Below are positions 39,283 through 48,321 of a stretch of DNA of 64,000 nt, piece after piece (positions within the stretch are counted from its first letter, which is position 1; each line of letters starts with the position of its first letter). Where the stretch lies: positions 1-64,000 of the forward strand of contig NZ_UCNJ01000005.1 of assembly GCF_900473965.1 (NCBI RefSeq), given 5' to 3'. The translations under genes and the position numbers were made by a program. Origin of the DNA: Synechococcus sp. UW179A (GTDB lineage Bacteria; Cyanobacteriota; Cyanobacteriia; PCC-6307; Cyanobiaceae). Under the pieces are notes generated by a model. It was given only the letters and a program-made list of their open reading frames with translations. It was not told the DNA's origin and ran no database searches.

Positions 39283-40323
39283 ATGTTTGGTCTGATCGGG
39301 CACTCCACCAGCTTTGAGGCGGCGAGGCGCAAGGCCTTAGATCTCGGGTTCGATCACATTGCCGGGGGGGATCTCGACGTGTGGTGCAGTGCACCACCTC
39401 AGCTCGTAGAGAACGTTGAGGTCACCAGTGCCACTGGCAAGACCATTTCTGGTGCCTACATCGATTCCTGCTTTGTGCCCGAGATGCTGAGCCGCTTCAA
39501 GACGGCCAGGCGCAAAGTGCTCAACGCCATGGAGCTTGCGCAGAAAAAGGGGATCAACATCACCGCACTAGGCGGCTTCACTTCGATCATCTTTGAAAAC
39601 TTCAACCTTCTCCAGCATCAGCATGTGCGCAGTACAACCTTGGAGTGGGAGCGGTTCACCACGGGCAACACCCATACGGCCTGGGTGATCAGTCGCCAAG
39701 TTGAGAACAACGCTCCTCTTCTGGGCATCGATCTGGCCAAGGCCAAGGTTGCCGTGGTGGGTGCCACCGGAGATATCGGCAGTGCTGTCTGCCGCTGGCT
39801 CTCCAATCGGACGGGTGTCGCTGAGCTGCTGCTGGTCGCTCGTCAGCAGCAGCCCCTCAAGGATCTCCAGTCTGAACTCGGTGGTGGAAGAGTTCTCAGC
39901 CTTGATGAGGCACTTCCTGAGGCTGATGTGGTGGTCTGGGTCGCGAGTATGCCTCGTACGCTGGAGATCGATTCGGCTTCTCTGAGGAAACCCTGTCTGA
40001 TGATTGACGGGGGATACCCGAAGAACCTCGATGCCAAGGTCGCCTGTGAGGGCGTCCATGTGCTGAAGGGAGGCATCGTTGAATTTGGCAGTGACATTGG
40101 CTGGACGATGATGGAAATCGCTGAGATGGAAAAACCTCAGCGCCAGATGTTTGCCTGCTTCGCTGAAGCGATGCTGCTTGAATTCGAGGCGTGTCACACC
40201 AATTTCAGCTGGGGGCGTAACAACATCACTCTGGAGAAAATGGATTTCATCGGCGCCGCATCGGTCCGCCACGGTTTTTCCACTCTCAATCTTCAAGGAC
40301 AGCCTCAGGCTGTCGTTGTCTGA
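39283..40323 (+). CDS. aar: Long-chain acyl-ACP reductase
   Basis: 346 aa. NADPH-dependent reductase that turns fatty acyl-ACP/CoA into aldehyde for ADO. Rossmann motif [13 protein letters not shown] at about 157-169, catalytic-type Cys in [15 protein letters not shown] near residue 292, and the N-terminal acyl-binding region [18 protein letters not shown]. accA follows 20 bp later, so acyl supply and reduction genes are clustered. Confidence 0.96.
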   Translation: MFGLIGHSTSFEAARRKALDLGFDHIAGGDLDVWCSAPPQLVENVEVTSATGKTISGAYIDSCFVPEMLSRFKTARRKVLNAMELAQKKGINITALGGFTSIIFENFNLLQHQHVRSTTLEWERFTTGNTHTAWVISRQVENNAPLLGIDLAKAKVAVVGATGDIGSAVCRWLSNRTGVAELLLVARQQQPLKDLQSELGGGRVLSLDEALPEADVVVWVASMPRTLEIDSASLRKPCLMIDGGYPKNLDAKVACEGVHVLKGGIVEFGSDIGWTMMEIAEMEKPQRQMFACFAEAMLLEFEACHTNFSWGRNNITLEKMDFIGAASVRHGFSTLNLQGQPQAVVV

Positions 40324-40343
40324 AGTCGTTTCCACCTCCCTTC

Positions 40344-41333
40344 ATGGCCCGCCGCCCGCTGCTTGATTTCGAGAAACCGCTGGTGGAGCTCGAACAACAG
40401 ATCGAGCAGATCCGTCAGCTGGCAAGGGATTCGGAAGTGGACGTCAGCCAGCAATTGCTGCAGCTTGAAACGCTCGCAGCCCGACGTCGCGATGAGATTT
40501 TTCGTTCTCTGAGCCCGGCTCAGAAAATTCAGGTCGCCCGTCATCCCCATCGACCAAGCACCCTCGATTTCATCCAGATGTTCTGTGATGACTGGGTTGA
40601 GTTGCATGGGGATCGCCGTGGCAGTGATGACCAGGCACTGATTGGTGGGATCGGACGGCTGGGGGAACGCTCGGTTGTTCTGATCGGGCATCAGAAAGGA
40701 CGTGACACCAAGGAGAACGTTGCACGGAATTTCGGTATGGCCACCCCAGGTGGCTACCGCAAGGCTCTGCGGCTGATGGAGCATGCCGACCGTTTCGGTC
40801 TGCCAATCCTGGCCTTCATTGATACACCCGGTGCTTATGCCGGTCTGCTTGCAGAGGAACAGGGGCAGGGTGAGGCCATTGCCGTCAACCTGCGCGAGAT
40901 GTTCGGCTTGCGAGTTCCCATCGTCGCCACGGTGATCGGTGAGGGTGGCTCCGGCGGTGCTCTCGGTATCGGAGTCGCCGACAGGTTGATCATGTTTGAG
41001 CACAGCGTCTACACCGTCGCCAGCCCTGAAGCCTGTGCTTCCATTCTTTGGCGTGATGCGGCGAAGGCTTCCGAGGCTGCGGCTGCGTTGCGCATCACCG
41101 GCAAGGATCTGCTCAGTCTTGGCGTTGTGGACGAAGTCTTGCCTGAACCCGCTGGTGGTAACAATTGGGCCCCCCTCGAAGCGGGTGAAACGCTGAGGGC
41201 AGCGCTGAATCGGCATCTCGACGATCTGCTGGCTCTGTCGGTCGATGATTTGAGAGATCAGCGCTACATGAAATTCAGGGCTATGGGGCGTTTCCTTGAT
41301 GCCACCTCGCCGGAAGGCGGTTTCGCTGCCTAG
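40344..41333 (+). CDS. accA: Acetyl-CoA carboxylase carboxyltransferase subunit alpha
   Basis: 329 aa. Transfers CO2 from carboxybiotin to acetyl-CoA, first step of fatty acid synthesis. Crotonase-type oxyanion sequences [28 protein letters not shown] and [14 protein letters not shown] are intact. Directly downstream of aar, a conserved cyanobacterial order linking fatty acid synthesis to alkane formation. Confidence 0.97.
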   Translation: MARRPLLDFEKPLVELEQQIEQIRQLARDSEVDVSQQLLQLETLAARRRDEIFRSLSPAQKIQVARHPHRPSTLDFIQMFCDDWVELHGDRRGSDDQALIGGIGRLGERSVVLIGHQKGRDTKENVARNFGMATPGGYRKALRLMEHADRFGLPILAFIDTPGAYAGLLAEEQGQGEAIAVNLREMFGLRVPIVATVIGEGGSGGALGIGVADRLIMFEHSVYTVASPEACASILWRDAAKASEAAAALRITGKDLLSLGVVDEVLPEPAGGNNWAPLEAGETLRAALNRHLDDLLALSVDDLRDQRYMKFRAMGRFLDATSPEGGFAA

Positions 41334-41357
41334 GGTGCTTCGGATTGCACGGATTTC

Positions 41358-42065
41358 TTGCCCTCCGTTCTGATCACCGGCGCATCACGTGGAATCGGTC
41401 ATGCTGCTGCCAAGGCTTTTGCTGAGGCGGGGTGGGATTTGCTTCTCGTTTCCCGCAGTGAGGCTGCTTTGCAGTCTCTTAAGTCGGAACTGAGCGCAGG
41501 TGATGTTCGAGTCGCTTATCAAGCGATCGATCTCACCGACTCATCTGCCATCGCCCCAGGCATCGATGCATTGCTGAATCAAGGGCTTCGCCCCTCAGTT
41601 CTCATCAACAACGCTGGAGCTGCTTGGACAGGGGGATTACTCGAGATGCCCCTGGATCGTTGGAACTGGTTGATTCAACTCAACCTCACCAGTGTTTTTC
41701 AGGTTTGTTCCGCAGTTGTCCCTGCCATGAGGCCAGCAGGTGGATTGGTGATCAACGTGAGTAGCCATGCGGCCAGAAACGCTTTCCCCGATTGGGGGGC
41801 CTACTGCACCGTCAAAGCTGCTCTTGCGAGTTTCACTCGCTGCCTGGGTGAGGAAGAACGTGCTCATGGCATTCGTGCCTGCACTCTCACGCTTGGTGCG
41901 GTCGATACCTCCCTCTGGGACTCCCCGACCGTCGACAGTGACTTCGACCGACGTGCCATGCTGCCAGTCAATCAGGCCGCTGCCGCTCTTCTTCACTTGG
42001 CCCAGCAACCTGCCACTCAGGTTGTTGAGGATTTAACCCTCATGCCAGCTACAGGCGCTTTCTGA
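41358..42065 (+). CDS. Short-chain dehydrogenase/reductase
   Basis: 235 aa from a TTG start at 41358. NAD(P) motif ITGASRGIGHAAAKAF, NNAG, catalytic Ser in INVSSHAA and YCTVKAAL (YxxxK). Classical SDR; substrate not evident. Sits in the ado-aar-accA-folE strand run, so lipid or pterin reduction are both possible. Confidence 0.9.
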   Translation: MPSVLITGASRGIGHAAAKAFAEAGWDLLLVSRSEAALQSLKSELSAGDVRVAYQAIDLTDSSAIAPGIDALLNQGLRPSVLINNAGAAWTGGLLEMPLDRWNWLIQLNLTSVFQVCSAVVPAMRPAGGLVINVSSHAARNAFPDWGAYCTVKAALASFTRCLGEEERAHGIRACTLTLGAVDTSLWDSPTVDSDFDRRAMLPVNQAAAALLHLAQQPATQVVEDLTLMPATGAF

Positions 42066-42077
42066 CTTCTGAAAGAG

Positions 42078-42872
42078 ATGACTTCTACCCTTCCTACTTC
42101 CACTAACGCAACCAGTGCCGCAGCTCTCAGTGAACTGAGCTCGCATGCGTCACTCAGCAATGGCCGTGGTCAGTTCGCCATCACTGACGCCAAGATTTCC
42201 GATGTGATTCGCGAGCGTCTGCGCGAGCGTGGCGCTTCATTTCTCGCCAATGACAACATTGCCGATCACATCCTCCCGGGAGAATTAGAAGAACTTCAGA
42301 TGGAAGTCGCTGATCGTTTTCGCGATCTTCTTCACAGTCTTGTGATTGATATTGAGAACGACCACAACACTGAAGAGACAGCGGAACGGGTCGCCAAGAT
42401 GTATTTGCAGGAGGTGTTCAAGGGGCGATACCACCAACAACCCAAGGTGGCGAGCTTTCCGAACGTGAAGCAACTCGACGAGATTTATACAGTCGGACCT
42501 CTTACTGTGCGTTCCGCCTGTTCTCACCACTTTGTTCCGATCATGGGCAACTGCTGGGTCGGGATTAAGCCTGGTGCTCGCGTAATTGGTCTCTCCAAAT
42601 TCACCCGCGTGGCGGATTGGGTTTTCTCCAGACCTCATATCCAGGAAGAGGCTGTGATGATCCTTGCCGACGAAATCGAGAAACTCTGCGAGCCCAAGGG
42701 TCTTGGGATCATCATCAAGGCTCAGCACTACTGCATGAAATGGCGTGGTGTGAAAGAGCCACAGACAAGCATGGTTAATTCCGTTGTTCGGGGTGACTTC
42801 CGCCATGATCCCAGCCTCAAGCAGGAGTTCTTTGAGCTTGTGCGCCAGCAGGAAGCTTTGCTCAGTAACTAA
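42078..42872 (+). CDS. folE: GTP cyclohydrolase I
   Basis: 264 aa. Makes 7,8-dihydroneopterin triphosphate for folate. Zn-site sequences ACSHHFVPIMGNCWVG and KAQHYCMKWRG, with ARVIGLSKFTRVADW. The HHFVPI variant differs from the E. coli EHHLLPF type, as in many cyanobacteria. The 35-residue Ser/Thr-rich N-terminus is variable. Converges on the secreted-protein gene at 42930. Confidence 0.95.
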   Translation: MTSTLPTSTNATSAAALSELSSHASLSNGRGQFAITDAKISDVIRERLRERGASFLANDNIADHILPGELEELQMEVADRFRDLLHSLVIDIENDHNTEETAERVAKMYLQEVFKGRYHQQPKVASFPNVKQLDEIYTVGPLTVRSACSHHFVPIMGNCWVGIKPGARVIGLSKFTRVADWVFSRPHIQEEAVMILADEIEKLCEPKGLGIIIKAQHYCMKWRGVKEPQTSMVNSVVRGDFRHDPSLKQEFFELVRQQEALLSN

Positions 42873-42901
42873 TCTGATCTGCTCGTTTTTTCAGTCGAAA
42901 G

Positions 42902-42923
42902 GGGGCACTGCTCGCAGCACCCC
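42902..42923 (-). other. Hairpin in the folE/secreted-protein convergent gap
   Basis: Read on the minus strand, GGGGTGCTG-CGAG-CAGTGCCCC folds as 9 bp including two G-U wobbles, 7 bp after the minus-strand gene ends. No U-run follows on that strand, though the plus strand has T6 at 42887-42892 before it. Weak terminator candidate. Confidence 0.35.
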
Positions 42924-42929
42924 AACTCT

Positions 42930-43421
42930 TTAATCGCTGATTGGCCCGATCACGTTGCTGCTGATCCGTTGGATTTTGCCATCACGGCTGCGCACTACCA
43001 GCACAGCCATCAGCCTGTCTTGTTGATCTTTGGGGCCTACCCGGTAGCTGTGCCCTGAGCCGGATTCCACCAGCTCCCAGTTCCCCTGGGCACTTCGGCG
43101 GTACCAGTGGACATCGAGTTCATCCACGTCAGCTCCCTGGAGCGTCAGTTCAGCTTGCAGCAACGCTCCTTCCCTTGCTTCTCCGACCAGCACGAAGCGT
43201 TGCAGTCCTTTGATGGCTTGCTGGAGATGTCCTTCCTGCTGAAGTCCTTGATCGATCTGTCCGTCCAGCACCTGAATCTGTTTCTCAGGGCTGGCTGTGA
43301 GACCGGGTACACATTGAAGACTGCCGTTCTCCAGCCGGCATCCCGGCAACATTCCCTGGGCTGAGGCCCCGAGAGGGACAGCCGCCATCAGGGTGAAGCA
43401 AATTGTCGTAGCCCGAAGCAT
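42930..43421 (-). CDS. Secreted protein of unknown function
   Basis: 163 aa from the ATG at 43421. Signal peptide MLRATTICFTLMAAVPLGASAQG, cleaved near ASA-QG. The mature protein has two Cys near its start (CRLENGSLQC), a helical Gln-rich stretch and then a beta-rich part (DVDELDVHWYRRSAQGNWELVE). No recognised domain. Follows trpF on the same strand after 25 bp. Confidence 0.65.
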   Translation of the reverse strand: MLRATTICFTLMAAVPLGASAQGMLPGCRLENGSLQCVPGLTASPEKQIQVLDGQIDQGLQQEGHLQQAIKGLQRFVLVGEAREGALLQAELTLQGADVDELDVHWYRRSAQGNWELVESGSGHSYRVGPKDQQDRLMAVLVVRSRDGKIQRISSNVIGPISD

Positions 43422-43446
43422 GGATGCTGTTGAGGGGAGATTCAAC

Positions 43447-44130
43447 CTATCCCTGGTTGCCCGAATTGACCCTGACCGCTTCGACCAGTGCTTCGACACG
43501 ACGGAGATCCTTCACCCCAGGACTGTGCTCTAGGCGGCTGGAAGCATCTAGACCAAAGGGGGTGACTTGATCTAACAGTGTTGTGACCCATTCAGCGCTG
43601 ATCCCTCCAGCAAGCCACCATGGCAGATCGCTGCAGAGCCCTGTCTCTAGCCGCTCAAGCCAGGTGGGATCGAGACGATGGCCAGTCCCACCAAGCTGTT
43701 TCGGGCTCCAGGCATCCAGAAGCAGGGCGTCCACGCTGGTGGCATAGGCGTCGATGCCGTTGAGATCCGCTTCGCCACGCAGGCGTAGCGCTTTCCACCA
43801 GTGGACCCCGGGATATCGCAGACGCAGATCAGCGCATCGCTGCGGCGATTCTTCTCCGTGCAACTGCACAACGGTGGGCTGTCCCTCACCCGACAGTGCC
43901 GATCCCAGCTGTTCATCGCTGGGGTCTGCCACAACCCAGACCCGCTTCAGCTCAGGATGCTCCTGGGTCAGTCTCCGGAAGATTGCTCTGCGCTGATTCG
44001 GCTCCACGAAACGCGGAGTGTCCGGCACTCCGATCACGCCGATCGCATGCACCCCCATGGCAGCAATCTCACAGGCCTGGTCGCAGTCGGTCAGGCCGCA
44101 GATCTTGAGAGACAGGCCCTGATCGAGCAT
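43447..44130 (-). CDS. trpF: Phosphoribosylanthranilate isomerase
   Basis: 227 aa. Third step of tryptophan synthesis, beta/alpha barrel. LKICGLTDCDQACEIA carries the catalytic Cys, VQLHGEESPQRC and LAGGISAEWV the phosphate site, GLDASSRLEHSPGVKD the C-terminal loop with the catalytic Asp. Start is 12 bp from the divergent M50 protease start. Confidence 0.94.
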   Translation of the reverse strand: MLDQGLSLKICGLTDCDQACEIAAMGVHAIGVIGVPDTPRFVEPNQRRAIFRRLTQEHPELKRVWVVADPSDEQLGSALSGEGQPTVVQLHGEESPQRCADLRLRYPGVHWWKALRLRGEADLNGIDAYATSVDALLLDAWSPKQLGGTGHRLDPTWLERLETGLCSDLPWWLAGGISAEWVTTLLDQVTPFGLDASSRLEHSPGVKDLRRVEALVEAVRVNSGNQG

Positions 44131-44142
44131 CGGGGAGCAGCA

Positions 44143-45468
44143 TTGGATGTCCTTTCTAGGATTGAGTCAACACTGCCGGCCAGCCCGCCGGAGAAGCATT
44201 TGGGTGATGGCTGGCAACTGATGCGAATCGGCGGGATCCCTCTGAGGGTCCATCCCAGTTGGTTCATTGTTCTGGTGTTGTTCACCATGGCCTTTCAACA
44301 GCAGGTCGCCAAACTCCCAGCTGCGGCAGGTGCTGACTGGATCAGCTGGTCGATGGGGCTACTCACTGCGCTGCTGCTGTTCGTGTCGGTGCTGCTGCAT
44401 GAGCTTGGTCATTCCCTTGTGGCCCTGCGCGAGGGCGTGAAAGTGAGCAGCATCACGTTGTTTCTGATGGGCGGAGTCGCTCGGGTGGAACGGGAATGTT
44501 CCACGGCGATGGGCTCGCTGAGGGTGGCTGCAGCAGGCCCGGCGGTGAGTCTGATTCTTGGCGCTGTGCTGCTCTTCAGTGTTCACGCGGCTGAACATGT
44601 CAGCCCTCTGCTGGGGAACCTTGTGGCTCAGCTGGGAGGACTCAATCTGGTGCTGGCGCTGTTCAATCTCTTGCCAGGGTTGCCTCTGGATGGCGGCTTG
44701 ATTCTTAAATCCATTGTCTGGCAATGGACGGGCAGTCAACGTCGGGGAATTCAGGTGGCGACGGCCAGTGGTCGGTTCTTGTCACTCCTCGCCCTGATGA
44801 TCGGTTTCTGGATTGTGCTCAGGGGAGGGGGATTCGCCGGTCTTTGGCTGGTGCTGCTCGGCTGGTTCGGAATGAGCGCTTCCCGCAGTCAGACCCAGAC
44901 CTTGGCGCTGCAGCAGGTGCTCAAAAGGGAAACCGTTGGACCAGCGACATCGCGTCGATTCCGCGTGGTCGAGGCGGATCAGAGTCTGCGCAGTCTCAGC
45001 AAGCTGCGTCTAGGAGCCGTGGATAGCGGCGATTCTTGCCTTCAGGACTGGGTGCTCGTCTGTCGAGGCGGTCGATGGATTGGCTTCATTACTGATCAAC
45101 CGCTCAAGGATCTCCCCGTTCAGCAATGGGATCGCCAGACCATCGCCGATCATCTTCAGCCGCTCGAGCGCCTGCCTTCAATTCAGCAGACCGCACCTCT
45201 CTGGGAGGCGGTCCTTGCCCTGGAGGACACTGAGCAGGGGCGCCTGCTGGTTTTAGGCCCTGCCGGTCTGCCCGACGGAACCCTTGATCGCTGTGACCTG
45301 GGCGAAGCGGTTCTCAAGGGCTTATCTGTGAAACTGCCAGAATCGATGCTCACGGCTGCCCGTCGCTCCAATACCTATCCCTTTGGAATGCCTCTGGGGC
45401 AAGTGGTGAAAAGCATGCGTGCCTCTGGGCTGCTCGATGATCAAAGCTCCGATGGGTCGAGTCGATAA
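44143..45468 (+). CDS. M50 site-2 protease with C-terminal CBS-like region
   Basis: 441 aa from the TTG at 44143, preceded by GGGGAG at a 5-nt spacing; the ATG at 44221 is the alternative. Intramembrane zinc protease: HELGH at 86-90 and NLLPGLPLDGG from about 175. Six or so TM helices, then a soluble C-terminal half with degenerate CBS-like sequence (FRVVEADQSLRSL, PLWEAVLALED). Such proteins cleave membrane-anchored factors; substrate unknown. Its end overlaps the convergent lipoate-ligase gene by 28 bp. Confidence 0.88.
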   Translation: MDVLSRIESTLPASPPEKHLGDGWQLMRIGGIPLRVHPSWFIVLVLFTMAFQQQVAKLPAAAGADWISWSMGLLTALLLFVSVLLHELGHSLVALREGVKVSSITLFLMGGVARVERECSTAMGSLRVAAAGPAVSLILGAVLLFSVHAAEHVSPLLGNLVAQLGGLNLVLALFNLLPGLPLDGGLILKSIVWQWTGSQRRGIQVATASGRFLSLLALMIGFWIVLRGGGFAGLWLVLLGWFGMSASRSQTQTLALQQVLKRETVGPATSRRFRVVEADQSLRSLSKLRLGAVDSGDSCLQDWVLVCRGGRWIGFITDQPLKDLPVQQWDRQTIADHLQPLERLPSIQQTAPLWEAVLALEDTEQGRLLVLGPAGLPDGTLDRCDLGEAVLKGLSVKLPESMLTAARRSNTYPFGMPLGQVVKSMRASGLLDDQSSDGSSR

Positions 45469-46214
45469 TGCTGGGCCCCTTGATGCATCAAGGTGCATTC
45501 CTCGACACTGAGTGGCTGATCAGTCCAATCTTCAGTCGACAGCCCTAATCCGAAACTGGAGATCAGCGTTGTTTCGACTGCTGAAACGTCGGGAACTGCT
45601 GGCAGCCATTGCGGTGGGTCGGCTCCGAACACGGCCTGCCAGAGACCCGCTGGTGGAATCAGAGGAATTTCGCCGTGCTGAAGAAGATGACCGTGCTGCC
45701 AGAACTGGGCACTGCCAATGCGTTTGGTTCCATGCTTATCCACAAGGTCGGCAGTTGTTGAATGGGCAAAGCAATTGATGCCGCCGGCTTCTGCAGGGGA
45801 GTCGCCAGGATGGAGACTCACGCCCAGTTGTGCAAAGCCTGCAGTGATCCATCGGTTCACCTGCAGATAAGCCTCCCGCTTCCGTCGAGGCGCTTCAGGC
45901 CACACCAGTGCGTAGGTCAGCCCACCGGCGTGGAGCACGGCGCCGCCACCACTGGGGCGTCGTAGAAGATCCAGCTGCCCTGTTCTTGCCAGGCTTAGCC
46001 AAAGGTCTGGAATCTCCTGTTGGTGCTTGCCCAGGGAGAGTGATGGCCTCTTCCAACCGTAGAAGCGCAAGATCGGTTGGTTCTGCCCATTGGTCCAACA
46101 CTGTTCAAGCAGCAGGGCATCCAAGGCCATCTGCTCGGCACCGTTGAGCGTGAGGTTTGGCAGGAGGCGACCTTGGCGTGAAGGCTTGGAGCGGCAGGAT
46201 GCTGGCAGCGTCAT
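45441..46214 (-). CDS. Lipoate/octanoate-protein ligase-like enzyme
   Basis: 257 aa from the ATG at 46214. LplA/BirA fold: RFYGWKRPSLSLGKHQ, LLRRPSGGGAVLHAGGLTYALVWP, the substrate Lys in GTKRIGSAQF. Attaches lipoyl or octanoyl groups to E2 subunits. Its start codon shares bases with the divergent TauE/SafE start (CATG at 46212-46215). The N-terminus past 46214 is not family-like. Confidence 0.85.
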   Translation of the reverse strand: MTLPASCRSKPSRQGRLLPNLTLNGAEQMALDALLLEQCWTNGQNQPILRFYGWKRPSLSLGKHQQEIPDLWLSLARTGQLDLLRRPSGGGAVLHAGGLTYALVWPEAPRRKREAYLQVNRWITAGFAQLGVSLHPGDSPAEAGGINCFAHSTTADLVDKHGTKRIGSAQFWQHGHLLQHGEIPLIPPAGLWQAVFGADPPQWLPAVPDVSAVETTLISSFGLGLSTEDWTDQPLSVEECTLMHQGAQHYRLDPSEL

Positions 46215-46992
46215 GGCGGCGATGACATTGACGGATGTGCTGCTGGCCGTGCCATTAGGGCTCCTGGCAGGAGCTCTGGCCGGTCTGCTGGGAATCGGTG
46301 GTGGTCTGATCTTCGCGCCTCTTCTGCTTTGGATGGGCCTCAGCCCCCACCAAGCTCTTGCAACAAGCACCTTTGCCATCGTGCCCACGGCGATCGGCGG
46401 CAGTTACACCCACTGGCGCGCGCGCACGCTTGAGCTCAATCCTGGCCTGGCCATTGGTTTGTCGGCCTTTGCCACCGCCTTGGTGTTCAGCCGTCTTGGT
46501 CGACTCGCCGCAGGCTGGCAGTTGCTGACCCTTCAGGCACTGCTTTATTTCCTGCTAGCGCTCACGATTCGTGCTGAGAGTGGTGATCAAGGTCCTGAAT
46601 CTGATCAGCCTCTGCCATTAAGAGGTCTCACGGCCGTTGGAGCTGTTGCTGGACTGGCGGGGGGGATGCTCGGTCTTGGCGGTGGGCTTCTGATGGTTCC
46701 GTTGATGGTGAACGGCCTGTCGGTGCCAATTCGGCAGGCGATTCGTCTCAGCACCCTGGCTGTGGCCTGCTCGGCCAGTGCCGCCTCATTGCAATTTCTC
46801 CACGAAGGACGTGGTCAGTGGATGCTGGGTCTCGTGCTCGGAGCCGTTGCCGCGTTCGCCGCTCAGTGGACGGCGGCACGGTTGGATCGGGTGAATACCG
46901 GAACCCTTGCTTGGCTGCTCAAACTGCTTTCGCTTTTGCTGGCGGTTGATAGCGGCAGAAGGGCTGTTCAGCTGGCATTGCAGTGGGGGTGA
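46213..46992 (+). CDS. TauE/SafE-family anion exporter
   Basis: 259 aa from the ATG at 46213 (or 46222). About eight hydrophobic segments with the internal repeat typical of the family: GALAGLLGIGGGLIFAPLLL and GLAGGMLGLGGGLLMVPLMV. Family members export sulfite, sulfoacetate or related anions. Substrate not shown. Convergent with the transpeptidase-like gene at 47004, 11 bp apart. Confidence 0.9.
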   Translation: MAAMTLTDVLLAVPLGLLAGALAGLLGIGGGLIFAPLLLWMGLSPHQALATSTFAIVPTAIGGSYTHWRARTLELNPGLAIGLSAFATALVFSRLGRLAAGWQLLTLQALLYFLLALTIRAESGDQGPESDQPLPLRGLTAVGAVAGLAGGMLGLGGGLLMVPLMVNGLSVPIRQAIRLSTLAVACSASAASLQFLHEGRGQWMLGLVLGAVAAFAAQWTAARLDRVNTGTLAWLLKLLSLLLAVDSGRRAVQLALQWG

Positions 46993-47003
46993 CCGATGGG
47001 GGA

Positions 47004-47591
47004 TCAGTTCACAACCCTCAGTTTCTTGAGGTCGACCTCCTTCATCCAGGCCGTGAGAGCCAGCAGCGACGAACGATCCGGCAGGCAGAGACAGCCGCTG
47101 CCTGGATTGCAGTGGTGAATCCCCAGTCCGCTGCGGCTGGTGTCAAAACGGGGAGCGAGCGTTATCCAGATATCTTTCCCCCACGGTTCCGGGGTACCCA
47201 GGCTGTAGTCACCTTGCGGCAGTGGAGCTCCGTTGCCAGGAGACCAGCGCCGTTCAAGGTCCTGGCTGCTTGGGGTCCCGCTCACCGCAGACCAGCTGGC
47301 CAGCACCATTCCGGCATGGTGCAGTTCCAGTCGCCACTGGCGTTGTCCGTCTGTTTGTTGAAAGTCAGTGCGTCGGGCGATGAGTTGTACTTTCTTTCCC
47401 TGCAGGCGGGCCAGCAACTCTTGGCTCGGCCCAGCCTGGCCTGGGGGTAATGGCTTCGAAGTGGCTTGTTGTGGTGCTGTCTTGGCGTGCTGACCAGGTA
47501 AAACAAGTTCTGCTTCGGACCCGCAGCTCCCCGAGCAGAGGGTTAACAGCAGCAGGGGCAATCCGGCCCAGTTCCGCATGGTGTGGCTCAT
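47004..47591 (-). CDS. L,D-transpeptidase-like lipoprotein
   Basis: 195 aa from the ATG at 47591, fixed by an ATGA overlap with crr6. Signal peptide and lipobox region LLLLTLCSGSC. The catalytic domain resembles YkuD: PLPQGDYSLGTPEPWGKD, SGLGIHHCNPGSGCLCLP where active enzymes have IHG...SHGCIRL. The His of SHGC is Gly here, so activity is uncertain; the Cys remains. Likely periplasmic peptidoglycan role. Confidence 0.75.
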   Translation of the reverse strand: MSHTMRNWAGLPLLLLTLCSGSCGSEAELVLPGQHAKTAPQQATSKPLPPGQAGPSQELLARLQGKKVQLIARRTDFQQTDGQRQWRLELHHAGMVLASWSAVSGTPSSQDLERRWSPGNGAPLPQGDYSLGTPEPWGKDIWITLAPRFDTSRSGLGIHHCNPGSGCLCLPDRSSLLALTAWMKEVDLKKLRVVN

Positions 47592-48088
47592 GGTGATTGA
47601 TCGAGCAGCTCCCAGAAACCACCATCCAGCTCGAAGCCAAGACTGGCGGCCATCAGGCTGAGGTTGCCGCGCTGACCACCGGAAAGGTCCGAGGAGCTGC
47701 CCAGCTGGTTCAGCAGCATCAGACGATGGGTGATCCACAACTCGAGGGCCTGGGGGTCGAAGCGAATGCCCTCACTGGAGCTGAAATTGTGGGGAACCAG
47801 CATCGCCACATGTTGAGCCAGGCTTCCGCCGCTGCGATCTAGCAACAGAGGCAGCCAGGGGTAGCGAGCATCTGCACGTAGGGCCCAAAGCCGAGGCTCG
47901 GGACATTCGCTCAGTTCTCTTGGGTCATCAACTTCACGGGGCCACTCGTAGCGCAGTTCCAGGACAGCACCGCCCTCGAGCAGGGTCTGAAGAGGGCGTT
48001 CCATCCAGACTGCAAGAGCCTGCAGATTCAGTGTCCTGATCGCTTTTGCGTCGATGGTCACCAGGCAATCAGGACTCAAGGCTTCCAT
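47588..48088 (-). CDS. CRR6-family NDH-1 assembly factor (DUF1817)
   Basis: 166 aa. Matches CRR6: LRYEWPREVDDPRELSECPEPRLW, DARYPWLPLLLDRSGG, QHVAMLVPHNFSSSEGIRF and ALELWITHRLMLL. Plant CRR6 is needed to assemble the NDH-1 subcomplex with NdhI; cyanobacterial members act similarly. Overlaps the transpeptidase-like gene by 4 bp. Divergent from psaM, 79 bp away. Confidence 0.88.
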   Translation of the reverse strand: MEALSPDCLVTIDAKAIRTLNLQALAVWMERPLQTLLEGGAVLELRYEWPREVDDPRELSECPEPRLWALRADARYPWLPLLLDRSGGSLAQHVAMLVPHNFSSSEGIRFDPQALELWITHRLMLLNQLGSSSDLSGGQRGNLSLMAASLGFELDGGFWELLDQSP

Positions 48089-48167
48089 GCGGGTGTGACA
48101 GGCCTTTGCGAATGATGGCGCCCCGAGGCCTGCGCAGGAAAGAATGCAAAGGTTTCAAGCTTCCGTC

Positions 48168-48272
48168 ATGGTCAGCACCCTTACCCAGGCCGAAATCTTC
48201 ATCGCTCTCGTGGTGGCTGCTCACGCCGGTATCCTCGCGATCCGCCTTTGCGTGAGTCTCTACCGCGCCTGA
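48168..48272 (+). CDS. psaM: Photosystem I subunit PsaM
   Basis: 34 aa: begins MVSTLTQAEIF and ends CVSLYRA, with one TM helix (IALVVAAHAGILAIRL). The LTQxxIFxALV...AIRL...LYR pattern matches PsaM, which sits at the PSI trimer interface and binds chlorophyll. Easily missed because of its size. Start fixed by length and the family N-terminus. Upstream 79 bp shared with crr6. Confidence 0.8.
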   Translation: MVSTLTQAEIFIALVVAAHAGILAIRLCVSLYRA

Positions 48273-48321
48273 GCTGTATCGGGCCTCTTGGCACGAACGG
48301 TACGCCGCGTTACAAGCGGAC

